Assembly (NCBI GenBank): GCA_017648525.1
Contig: JAGCIP010000023.1
Span: 1-10,238 of the forward strand
DNA: 10,238 bases
Origin: Clostridia bacterium
GTDB lineage: Bacteria > Bacillota > Clostridia > Christensenellales > Borkfalkiaceae
Direction: 5' to 3'
Shown here: piece by piece, positions 1 to 5,840 of the stretch
Layout of the letters: every line of letters begins with the position of its first letter
How positions within the stretch are numbered: position 1 is the first letter of the stretch
Position numbers and translations under genes: made by a program
The notes under the pieces: model-generated
What the model was told of the DNA's origin: nothing
Databases searched by the model: none
What the model saw: only the letters and a program-made list of their open reading frames with translations

Positions 1-2
1 AA

Positions 3-56
3 AAGTTGCAAGATGATTTGGAAACAATAATAAAAAAGCAGGTTAGCACCGCCTAA
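3..56 (+). CDS. possible 3' end of a gene entering from the left (partial)
   Basis: Frame 3 is open from the window edge to a TAA at 54-56 and encodes a short charged helical tail (KLQDDLETIIKKQVSTA). Its composition looks like real protein, but only 17 codons are visible. The other two forward frames stop at 14-16 (TGA) and 28-30 (TAA), so an upstream gene could end at any of the three. The last four codons lie inside the stem-loop at 42-57, which weakly favours one of the earlier stops. The family cannot be recognised. Confidence 0.3.
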   Translation, partial: KLQDDLETIIKKQVSTA

Positions 57-88
57 CGTCAGCAGTTTGCTACCGCAAACAGCACGAC
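42..88. repeat. GC-rich pair of stem-loops, unidentified structured element
   Basis: Two adjacent inverted repeats stand out from AT-rich flanks. The first is GTTAG (42-46), a six-base loop, and CTAAC (53-57). The second is a longer imperfect stem at 58-88 whose core is GTTTGC-TACC-GCAAAC (65-80), extended by outer pairs GC/GC (62-63 with 82-83) and GTC/GAC (58-60 with 86-88). Both loops contain ACCGC, so the two hairpins resemble each other. A pyrimidine-rich stretch follows at 98-114. This could be a small dispersed palindromic repeat or the 3' UTR structure of the left-hand gene. It matches no RNA family recognised here. Confidence 0.5.
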
Positions 89-134
89 AGACAGCGGGCT
101 TCTCCTTTTTCCCAAAAATCTTTTCACAATAAAT

Positions 135-163
135 AAAAAAGAGCACAAGCGTGCTCTTTTTTT
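135..163. terminator. bidirectional intrinsic terminator
   Basis: A perfect stem GAGCAC (141-146), loop AAGC, GTGCTC (151-156) is flanked by an A-tract (135-140) on the left and a T-tract (157-163) on the right. It therefore reads as a Rho-independent terminator on both strands. It lies about 20 bases beyond the stop of the leftward AEC transporter gene and would also end any rightward transcript entering from the left edge. Confidence 0.85.
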
Positions 164-183
164 GATAAACGTAAGAGTGTTTT

Positions 184-1143
184 TTATAAAATTGCTATAA
201 TCAAGTTCAACAAATAATACAAGATAGGAATGGTAATTATAGAAAATATCGTTGAGCCAAGCGTGTAAATAACCGAGTTTTTGGTGTCGCCCTTAAACTG
301 GTCTGCAAAGGTGGTTGAAAGCCCTGCCGTAGGCATTGCAAACGCAATAAAGAAAGCGTAAACAATATCGTTTGAAAGTGCAAATAGATATTTTACCGCA
401 ATACCCATTGCAACGGCAACCACGGTTAATGCTATAAGTTTAATAGCGGAAACGTAATAACCTGATGGAGAAGTGAATAAAGACTTAAACGGAACGTCCG
501 CAAGTTTTATTCCCAAAATTATCATAGAAATAGGCGTAACCAAATTCTTTAAGTGGTCGGAGAAAGTGCTTATTTCAGGAACGTAGTTTTTAACCCCAAC
601 GAGATTTACGATTAAGCCGATAACAAATGCGATTAGCACGGGGTTTAAAAATGCTTTTTTAAGATTGATTGTGTTTTTGTCGCCCGAAATTAAGTAAATA
701 CCCAAAGTATATATCAACATATTATTAAAGATGTTAAATATAATAACGATTGAAACGACAGGGGAAGTTGCGCCAAAAACAGCCATTGCAAGCGGAATAC
801 CTAAAAATCCGTTGTTAGAAAAGGTCATAGAAAAGCGCATCATACCTCGTTTTTTCTCGTCGCTTTCTTTTGCCGTAAGCGGTAAGGTAATCAAGAAAAC
901 TGCTACGGTTAAAACAATGCAAGAAACAGCCGTTATAATAGCGGTTATCGCAAACGATTGGTCAAAATTTATTCCTAACGTGCTTGAAAGTATCAAAAAC
1001 GGCATACCGACAAAGGTTAGCAATTTTGAAAGTACCGCACTTTCCGAAGTTTTTAATAGTTTTGCCTTAATCAATATAAAACCAGGCAAAGCAAGAGCAA
1101 CGAAAATTAAAACGTTTTTAAGCATTATCCATAAAGCGTCCAT
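184..1143 (-). CDS. AEC-family (auxin efflux carrier type) membrane transporter
   Basis: The 319-residue protein is almost entirely hydrophobic, with about ten predicted membrane segments arranged as two halves joined by a charged loop near residues 91-103 (KESDEKKRG). This is the usual size and layout of the AEC transporter family (TC 2.A.69), which includes malate permeases and other putative organic-anion exporters. The conserved NNGFLGIP motif sits at residues 110-117, and a second proline-rich break (NPVL) near 168-171. The ATG at 1143 is preceded by a good ribosome binding site (TGGAGAG, about 4 bases upstream). The gene has its own promoter in the 84-base gap behind it and ends in the terminator at 135-163, so it is probably monocistronic. 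The substrate cannot be told from sequence, and no neighbour suggests one. Confidence 0.9.
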   Translation of the reverse strand: MDALWIMLKNVLIFVALALPGFILIKAKLLKTSESAVLSKLLTFVGMPFLILSSTLGINFDQSFAITAIITAVSCIVLTVAVFLITLPLTAKESDEKKRGMMRFSMTFSNNGFLGIPLAMAVFGATSPVVSIVIIFNIFNNMLIYTLGIYLISGDKNTINLKKAFLNPVLIAFVIGLIVNLVGVKNYVPEISTFSDHLKNLVTPISMIILGIKLADVPFKSLFTSPSGYYVSAIKLIALTVVAVAMGIAVKYLFALSNDIVYAFFIAFAMPTAGLSTTFADQFKGDTKNSVIYTLGSTIFSIITIPILYYLLNLIIAIL

Positions 1144-1174
1144 ATTCTCTCCACCATTTATATTTGTTTTAATT

Positions 1175-1202
1175 ATTGTATCATAAAACTTATTAAGGTC
1201 AA
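1175..1202 (-). promoter_or_regulatory. promoter of the AEC transporter gene
   Basis: Read on the minus strand, TTGACC (-35, 1197-1202) is separated by 16 bases from TACAAT (-10, 1175-1180), and the -10 is preceded by TGA, an extended -10 element. Transcription would start near 1168, about 25 bases ahead of the ATG at 1143. No terminator is visible between the DUF4130 gene and this promoter, so some read-through from upstream is possible. Confidence 0.75.
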
Positions 1203-1227
1203 AATGAAAGAGGGGTAAAAATATAAA

Positions 1228-1968
1228 TTATTCCCAAGTTTCGTAGCAGTATTTTTTATAGCGTCTAGGAAAAAAGTTTTCTTGCCGTCTAATATTAGTG
1301 CGTTCTTTTATATTTACGCTATTAAAATATTTTTTCCACAACTGATTTACGGCGTTTTCGCTTTGAGCGGGGGTAAAGTTTGCGGGGATTTCGGTGTGAA
1401 CGATTGTAACTTTGTTTCCGTTAGATATGGCTAATTTATTGCGTGAAACGTCGTGTATAATAAAGGGAGAATTTCCAAGTCGCCTAAAAAAATGCGGGAA
1501 AAGTAGTTCAACTACGTCGTTGTCGGGAGAAAATCTAGCGTAAAGCACGCCGTTTAGCGACTCCCGAAACCTTATTAAACCTGTAAAAACGTGTCGCTCG
1601 TGCAGAACTTTTTGAACGGTGAAAGAAAAATTAGAAACGAATTTTTCGCCCATCATATTAGAAACGTCTTTTCTATATTTCAAGATTAAATACGCATAAT
1701 TAAACGCATGTAAAAGAGAATGATAGTCTTTACACATAAGACAAATTTTAAGTTGGTATATAACGTCTTCACCAGCATACTTACATAGTGCAGACTTAAC
1801 TCGTTCGCTAAACGAAAGGTTGGTTTGTACGTTGATAACCACGCCGTCAAATCTCGGTTGAAAGGTTTTAACGTCTTCAACTGCGTCTGGAACGATTTTC
1901 TCGGTAAAACTATAATATAAAGCGGTTAAAAGTCCGTCCACGTTTTTTTCAATAGTAAAAATTTTCAT
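1228..1968 (-). CDS. DUF4130 / TIGR03915-type protein, partner of the radical SAM DNA-repair protein
   Basis: This 246-residue soluble protein matches the family annotated as 'probable DNA metabolism protein' (TIGR03915, DUF4130). Recognisable landmarks in order are ERHVFTGLIRFRE (124-136), the PHFFRRL...FIIHDVSRN segment (158-177), and the C-terminal block from LWKKYFNSVNIKER to PRRYKKY (210-240). DUF4130 is also found fused to UdgX-like uracil-DNA glycosylases (TIGR03914), which is the main reason a role in DNA repair is inferred; its biochemical activity is not known. Its ATG overlaps the stop of the upstream radical SAM gene by four bases (ATGA), and GGGGGA lies just ahead of it, so the two are translationally coupled. 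No catalytic residue can be assigned with certainty. Family confidence is high, function confidence low. Confidence 0.85.
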   Translation of the reverse strand: MKIFTIEKNVDGLLTALYYSFTEKIVPDAVEDVKTFQPRFDGVVINVQTNLSFSERVKSALCKYAGEDVIYQLKICLMCKDYHSLLHAFNYAYLILKYRKDVSNMMGEKFVSNFSFTVQKVLHERHVFTGLIRFRESLNGVLYARFSPDNDVVELLFPHFFRRLGNSPFIIHDVSRNKLAISNGNKVTIVHTEIPANFTPAQSENAVNQLWKKYFNSVNIKERTNIRRQENFFPRRYKKYCYETWE

Positions 1969-3221
1969 AATTCCCCCGTTAGCGCAGAAAGAGCCGTTTG
2001 GTTTAATTCAAAAATAGAAAGTTGCTTGCAATTTTCAAGGTTGTCGCCACCTATTAAACGGCGTTTAATAAGCGTTAGGTTTTTTTCGCCTAAATATTTC
2101 CCTTTGCAGGTTATAAAATGTATAGCCCTTTTCATTACTACACGCAATCTAATCAGGTCGTTAAAATCAAGTTTTGTGTATTTTCTCGCTTGAATAATTC
2201 TATAAGCGCATTTCACGCCGATACCAGGCACACGCAATATGGTTTCTAACGGTGCAAGGTTAATTTCAACGGGGAAAAGATGTGGGTTATTTAACGCCCA
2301 CGCACATTTCGGGTCGTATTCTTCGTCTAAAAACCCCTTTTCGCCTGTAATTTCATCACTAGTAAAACCATAAAATCGCAATAACCAGTCTGCCTGATAT
2401 AGTCTATGCTCTCTTAATAGTGAACTTTGTTCTTGTGGAAGTAGCGAAGTATCAAAGTTAGTCGGGGTGTAGGTGGAATAATAAACACGTTTCATTTTGT
2501 AAGTTTTATACATAAATTCCGAAAGTTTAAGTATATGCGCATCGCTTTCCGGAGATGCACCCACAATCATTTGCGAAGTTTGTCCTGCTGGCATAAAATC
2601 TTTTCTGCGTTTGGTCGGCGTTATAAAATACTTATCTTCTGCAAGCATTTTCATAGGCGTAATAATATTTTCTTTTTTCTTTTGCGGGGCAAGAAGTTTT
2701 AAACTATGTACACTAGGTAGTTCAATATTAAAACTCATTCTGTCGACTAAAAAACCCGCCCTTTCAATCAAAAGTTTATCAGCGCCGGGTATGCCTTTTA
2801 AATGTATATATCCGTTAAAATTGTATTCAAAGCGCAGTTTTTTAACTGTTTGGTATAAAAGTTCCATAGTGTAATTAGGCGATTTATGAACGGCTGAAGA
2901 TAAAAACAATCCTTCTATATAATTGCGCTTATAAAACTCTACGGTAAGTTCACAAATTTCTTCTGGCGTTGCGGTTGCTCTGCGTACGGAGTTGGTGCAT
3001 CTACTAGTGCAATACTTGCAATCGTAAATACAATCGTTGCTCATAAGGATTTTAAGCAAAGATACGCATCTGCCGTCTGGCGTATACGAGTGGCAAATTC
3101 CGCCAAAATCTGCGTTTCCTAACCCGTTTTTAGTGTTTTTTCGCCTTGACCCGCTTGAAGAACAAGAAACGTCGTATTTTGCCGATTCAACTAATATAGA
3201 TAATTTTGCTTGTTCAATCAT
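1965..3221 (-). CDS. putative DNA modification/repair radical SAM protein (TIGR03916 type)
   Basis: The 418-residue protein has the radical SAM 4Fe-4S motif C64-x3-C68-x2-C71 (CIYDCKYC), following the family-typical AKYDVSCSSSGS start (14-25). A helix-hairpin-helix DNA-binding motif follows near 325-346 (LRVPGIGVKCAYRI). The order radical SAM barrel then HhH is characteristic of this family, which pairs almost constantly with a DUF4130 gene, as here. Additional cysteines (C20, C43, C52, C75) lie near the cluster site. Close to the C terminus, QLSIF (400-404) resembles the sliding-clamp binding pentapeptide QL[S/D]LF. The start is placed at the ATG at 3221 because TTGGAG lies five bases before it; the longer reading from a TTG at 3242 adds seven residues, has no ribosome binding site and would begin inside an operator. 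The reaction is unknown; DNA repair or base modification is inferred from HhH, partner and promoter. Confidence 0.88.
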   Translation of the reverse strand: MIEQAKLSILVESAKYDVSCSSSGSRRKNTKNGLGNADFGGICHSYTPDGRCVSLLKILMSNDCIYDCKYCTSRCTNSVRRATATPEEICELTVEFYKRNYIEGLFLSSAVHKSPNYTMELLYQTVKKLRFEYNFNGYIHLKGIPGADKLLIERAGFLVDRMSFNIELPSVHSLKLLAPQKKKENIITPMKMLAEDKYFITPTKRRKDFMPAGQTSQMIVGASPESDAHILKLSEFMYKTYKMKRVYYSTYTPTNFDTSLLPQEQSSLLREHRLYQADWLLRFYGFTSDEITGEKGFLDEEYDPKCAWALNNPHLFPVEINLAPLETILRVPGIGVKCAYRIIQARKYTKLDFNDLIRLRVVMKRAIHFITCKGKYLGEKNLTLIKRRLIGGDNLENCKQLSIFELNQTALSALTGEL

Positions 3222-3226
3222 AAATA

Positions 3227-3232
3227 CTCCAA
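3227..3232 (-). promoter_or_regulatory. ribosome binding site fixing the radical SAM gene start
   Basis: On the minus strand TTGGAG stands five bases ahead of the ATG at 3219-3221. The alternative TTG at 3242 lies upstream of this site and within the probable +1 region, so it is not a plausible start. Confidence 0.75.
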
Positions 3233-3239
3233 ATGAAAT

Positions 3240-3253
3240 CAAACGTTCGTTTG
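3240..3253. promoter_or_regulatory. LexA-box-like operator at the +1 region of the radical SAM operon
   Basis: A perfect inverted repeat, CAAAC-GTTC-GTTTG. It resembles the Firmicute SOS box (CGAAC-N4-GTTCG type; clostridial form GAAC-N4-GTTT), differing from the clostridial core at one position (AAAC instead of GAAC). It overlaps the predicted transcription start (about 3251) of the promoter at 3258-3286, where a bound repressor would block initiation. The assignment to LexA is inferred from sequence match alone. Confidence 0.6.
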
Positions 3254-3257
3254 TTTT

Positions 3258-3286
3258 ATTATACCATTAAAAAATTAAAAAAGCAA
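3258..3286 (-). promoter_or_regulatory. promoter of the radical SAM / DUF4130 operon
   Basis: A consensus -10 TATAAT (3258-3263 on the minus strand) is placed 17 bases from a weak -35, TTGCTT (3281-3286). The leader would be about 30 bases, ending in the ribosome binding site at 3227-3232. The weak -35 and strong -10 are compatible with a regulated promoter. LexA-like boxes lie on both sides. Confidence 0.7.
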
Positions 3287-3297
3287 ACAAATGTTCG
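3284..3297. promoter_or_regulatory. LexA-box-like operator overlapping the -35 of the radical SAM operon
   Basis: Read on the minus strand the core is GAAC-ATTT-GTTT (3285-3296), an exact fit to the clostridial LexA consensus GAAC-N4-GTTT. With flanks it reads CGAAC-ATTT-GTTTG, one base from a perfect palindrome. It overlaps the -35 hexamer. Its centre lies 44 bp, about four helical turns, from that of the box at 3240-3253, so both would face the same side of the helix. Confidence 0.65.
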
Positions 3298-3304
3298 TAT
3301 TTTG

Positions 3305-3337
3305 GTAAATAAAAAAGGTGGTAAATTTTACCACCTT
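3305..3337 (-). terminator. intrinsic terminator of the serC-serA operon
   Basis: An 11-bp perfect inverted repeat, AAGGTGGTAAA / TTTACCACCTT (3315-3337), is followed on the minus strand by TTTTTTATTTACC. It lies 22 bases past the serA stop. It separates the serine operon from the radical SAM promoter, which begins immediately beyond it. Confidence 0.88.
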
Positions 3338-3359
3338 AATTTTAATTAAATTTATTTGC

Positions 3360-4526
3360 TTATTTTATAACTCTTACTCTAATGATGCCATCAACCCTTG
3401 AAATATGTACGATAGATCTAGCAGAAACTTCATTATCAACGTCTAAAATAGTAACTGCATAATCGCCCTTGCTTTGGTTGGTAAGGTTAGAGATGTTAAT
3501 ACCTTCGTTGCCAACCGTGCCTGTAATTTGTGCAAGCATATTGTGCGCATTTTTGTGTAAAATAACTAATCTGTTATCGGTAGTTCTCGGCATAGAACAA
3601 GTGGGGTAGTTAACGCTGTTAACTATATTGCCGTTTTCAATGTAGTCGATAAGTTGTTTAGCCGCCATAATAGCGCAGTTGTCTTCAGCTTCTTCGGTTG
3701 ATGCGCCAAGGTGAGGAATACAAACGACGTTTTTAGCGCCGATAAGTTCTTCTGCGGGGAAGTCAACAACGTATTTAGCAATTTTACCGCTTTCGGTAGC
3801 CTTGATAATAGATGGATTGTCAACGAGTTCGCCCCTTGCACAGTTGATAATAACCGCACCGTCTTTCATTTTGCGAATGAAACCAGAGTTGATAATGCCT
3901 TTATTTTGATCTGCGATATATGGAATATGAATAGTAACGTAATCACAATTCTTAGCGATATCATTAAGTTCTTTTACAATTTTAACCTTGGAAGATAAGC
4001 GGAGAGCTGCGCCAACAGACAAGAATGGGTCATAACCATAAACGTCCATACCCAAATCAAGGGCAGAGTTTGCAACCAACGCACCGATAGCGCCTAAACC
4101 TATTACGCCAAGTTTTTTGCCTTTAATTTCACAGCCGGCAAAGTTAGACTTGCCTTTTTCCACTAATTTACCAATTTCGTCGCCTTGACCTTTAAGAGTT
4201 TTAACCCAGTCGCTAGCGTTGATAATATTTCTTGATGCAATAAGTAAAGATGCCAAAACAAGTTCTTTAACAGCATTTGCATTAGCACCGGGGGTGTTGA
4301 AAACTACAACGCCTTGTTCAGCATATTTATCGCAGGGAATATTGTTAACGCCTGCGCCAGCTCTTGCAATAGCAATGGTGTTGGCGTTTAATTCGTAATC
4401 GTGCATTTTGAAACTGCGGAGCATAATGCCAACGGGGTTTTCCACGTCGTTAGACACGTTGTAAGAATTATCAAAAATCTCGTCTATAACTTTGCTTATA
4501 GCGTTTAGGGTAAGAATATTTTTCAT
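3360..4526 (-). CDS. serA: D-3-phosphoglycerate dehydrogenase
   Basis: SerA oxidises 3-phosphoglycerate to 3-phosphohydroxypyruvate with NAD+, the first step of serine synthesis, in the cytoplasm. The 388-residue protein has the D-2-hydroxyacid dehydrogenase fold: a substrate-domain segment ARAGAGVNNI (54-63), the nucleotide-binding GLGAIG (143-148) with an acidic D166 after the second strand (YDPF), catalytic Arg231 (CARGELVD), Glu259 or Glu260 (DFPAEE) and His272 (PHLGASTEEAED). An ACT domain fills about residues 318-388 and probably senses an amino acid such as serine. The Glu-to-His interval is short (12-13 residues against 23 in E. coli SerA), as I recall for other clostridial and Bacteroides-like short forms. 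The gene follows serC with a one-base overlap (TAATG) and its own GGAGAA site, so the two are co-translated. Identification is strong. Confidence 0.95.
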   Translation of the reverse strand: MKNILTLNAISKVIDEIFDNSYNVSNDVENPVGIMLRSFKMHDYELNANTIAIARAGAGVNNIPCDKYAEQGVVVFNTPGANANAVKELVLASLLIASRNIINASDWVKTLKGQGDEIGKLVEKGKSNFAGCEIKGKKLGVIGLGAIGALVANSALDLGMDVYGYDPFLSVGAALRLSSKVKIVKELNDIAKNCDYVTIHIPYIADQNKGIINSGFIRKMKDGAVIINCARGELVDNPSIIKATESGKIAKYVVDFPAEELIGAKNVVCIPHLGASTEEAEDNCAIMAAKQLIDYIENGNIVNSVNYPTCSMPRTTDNRLVILHKNAHNMLAQITGTVGNEGINISNLTNQSKGDYAVTILDVDNEVSARSIVHISRVDGIIRVRVIK

Positions 4527-5599
4527 TATTTGTTCTCCATTTCAAATTTCTTCATAAAATCAATAAGCGCTTTAACGCCTTCGATAGGCATAGCGTTGTA
4601 GATAGATGCTCTCATACCGCCGGTAATTCTGTGACCTTTAAGAGAAACAAGTCCGTTTTTGGTTGCTTCTGCAACGAATTTAGCATCTAATTCTTCGCTC
4701 TTAGTCACGAAAGGAACGTTCATAAGCGAACGGTCTTTAACGGCAACCTTGTTGGTGTAGAAAGAAGAGTTATCAATAAAATCGTAAAGCATCTTTGCCT
4801 TTTCTTCGTTGATTTTTTGCATTGCGGGAACACCGCCCATAGCCTTTAACCATCTAAATACTAACATTGAAACGTAGATGGGGAAACAAGGGGGAGTGTT
4901 GTAAAGACTGTCGTTTTTATCTTGAATAGCGTAGTTAAGCATAATCGGACAAACGGGAGATGCGTTGCCAAGCAATTCCTTTTTAACGATAACGATGGTT
5001 AAACCTGCAGGGGCGATATTTTTTTGTGCGCCTGCATAAATTAAACCGAACTTGCTAACGTCAACTACTTCACTTAAAATGCAAGAGCTCATATCGGTAA
5101 CGAGCGTTGCGTCGGTTTTGGGAAGTTCTGTGTATCTAGTACCGAAAATGGTGTTGTTATAAGTGGTGTGAACGTAATCGATACCTTCACGGAATTTAAC
5201 AGAACTCATATCGGGAATATAAGTGTAGTTAGATTCTTTTGAAGATGCTGCAACAGCCATATCGCCGTACTTTTGACCTTCTTCGTATGCTTTTGCAGCA
5301 AAGTTGCCAGTAAGAATATAATCAGCCTTGCCGTTTTTAAGCAAGTTAAGAGGAACGGCTGCAAATTGTTGTGTTGCGCCACCTTGAACGAAAAGAACCG
5401 AATAGTCGTCAGGTATATTCATAAGTTCACGTAAGAGTGAGTTAGCTTCGTCGTTAACAGCCATAAAGGGTTTGCCACGATGGCTCATTTCAACGATACT
5501 CATACCAGTTCCGTTAAAGTCTAATAATTCTCTTTGTGCTTGTTCCAAAACGGGAAGCGGTAAAGTAGAAGGACCTGCTGCAAAATTGTAAACTCTCAT
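4526..5599 (-). CDS. serC: phosphoserine aminotransferase
   Basis: SerC transfers an amino group from glutamate to 3-phosphohydroxypyruvate, giving phosphoserine; it uses pyridoxal phosphate and works as a dimer. The 357-residue length is normal for the family (about 360). Visible landmarks are the N-terminal NFAAGPSTLP (5-14), the phosphate-binding HRGKP (40-44), the cofactor-contact loop GGATQQF (73-79), and AGAQKNIAPAG (189-199) in which Lys193 forms the Schiff base. The ATG at 5599 is preceded by AGGAG at an eight-base spacing. It is the first gene of a serC-serA operon driven by the promoter at 5682-5710, with a leader of about 75 bases. No serB is present in the window. SerC can also serve pyridoxal phosphate synthesis in some bacteria, but nothing here indicates that. 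Confidence 0.96.
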   Translation of the reverse strand: MRVYNFAAGPSTLPLPVLEQAQRELLDFNGTGMSIVEMSHRGKPFMAVNDEANSLLRELMNIPDDYSVLFVQGGATQQFAAVPLNLLKNGKADYILTGNFAAKAYEEGQKYGDMAVAASSKESNYTYIPDMSSVKFREGIDYVHTTYNNTIFGTRYTELPKTDATLVTDMSSCILSEVVDVSKFGLIYAGAQKNIAPAGLTIVIVKKELLGNASPVCPIMLNYAIQDKNDSLYNTPPCFPIYVSMLVFRWLKAMGGVPAMQKINEEKAKMLYDFIDNSSFYTNKVAVKDRSLMNVPFVTKSEELDAKFVAEATKNGLVSLKGHRITGGMRASIYNAMPIEGVKALIDFMKKFEMENK

Positions 5600-5624
5600 A
5601 TATGTATCTCCTAAAAGAAATTTT

Positions 5625-5660
5625 ACTTGTTCACTTGTTCTAAATATATAAAATATTTAG
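5625..5660 (-). repeat. serC leader: tandem octamer and AT stem-loop
   Basis: Two perfect head-to-tail copies of GAACAAGT (minus strand; 5625-5632 and 5633-5640) adjoin a perfect 8-bp inverted repeat CTAAATAT / ATATTTAG with a five-base loop (5640-5660). Both lie in the predicted 5' leader of serC, between its promoter and the ribosome binding site. They may be a regulator site or a leader RNA structure. No T-box or known riboswitch motif is seen. The hairpin is pure AT apart from its terminal pair and would be weak as RNA. Confidence 0.5.
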
Positions 5661-5681
5661 TAAATTAAGCGTATTATTAAG

Positions 5682-5710
5682 ATTATACACTTATACGACT
5701 TTTTTTTCAA
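5682..5710 (-). promoter_or_regulatory. promoter of the serC-serA operon
   Basis: On the minus strand TTGAAA (-35, 5705-5710) is followed after 17 bases by the consensus TATAAT (-10, 5682-5687). The predicted start is near 5675. It is divergent from the rnj promoter; the two -35 elements are about 50 bases apart. Confidence 0.85.
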
Positions 5711-5759
5711 GTATTTTTAGTTAAAAAATTAAATTATTCGCTAGTGTTTTTGAATACTG

Positions 5760-5788
5760 TTTACTTTTACGCAAAAAAAGTGTATAAT
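5760..5788 (+). promoter_or_regulatory. promoter of the rnj-trmR-trhP operon
   Basis: TTTACT (-35, 5760-5765), 17 bases, then consensus TATAAT (-10, 5783-5788). The -10 overlaps an in-frame ATG at 5787, which therefore cannot be translated from this transcript. Transcription would begin near 5795, leaving a leader of about 43 bases to the TTG start at 5838. Confidence 0.75.
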
Positions 5789-5825
5789 GTTTTTCGAACG
5801 TAAAGAAAATTTTATCATAATAGCG

Positions 5826-5840
5826 AGGAAAGGAAGATTG
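5826..5840 (+). promoter_or_regulatory. ribosome binding site and TTG start of rnj
   Basis: AGGAAAGGA (5826-5834) immediately precedes an in-frame TTG at 5838-5840. The upstream ATG at 5787 has no ribosome binding site and lies within the -10 element, so this site decides the start. Confidence 0.7.

Noticed and set aside
42..88. The ACCGC-containing hairpins as a T-box antiterminator or tmRNA/RNase P end
   Set aside because: The conserved T-box core and the other RNAs' hallmark sequences are absent; only short hairpins can be supported.
731..1186. A rightward open frame of about 150 codons inside the AEC transporter gene
   Set aside because: It lies antisense to a clearly recognisable transporter, has no ribosome binding site and resembles no family; it is a by-product of the real gene's codon pattern.
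3222..3242. A start for the radical SAM gene at the TTG at 3242, adding seven residues
   Set aside because: It has no ribosome binding site and lies within the predicted operator/+1 region, whereas the ATG at 3221 has TTGGAG five bases upstream and fits the usual family N terminus.
3711..3998. A rightward open frame opposite serA
   Set aside because: It overlaps the NAD-binding and catalytic region of serA in antisense and shows no independent signals.
5600..5680. A T-box or riboswitch upstream of serC
   Set aside because: The leader is only about 75 bases, has no AGGGTGGNACCGCG-type T-box sequence, and its one hairpin is almost pure AT and is not followed by a U-tract terminator.
5800..5813. 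CGAAC at 5794-5798 near the rnj promoter as an SOS box
   Set aside because: No matching GTTCG or GTTT half follows at the four-base spacing, so there is only a chance half-site.
5787..5837. A start for RNase J at the ATG at 5787
   Set aside because: The ATG is part of the TATAAT -10 box and lacks a ribosome binding site; the in-frame TTG at 5838 follows AGGAAAGGA.
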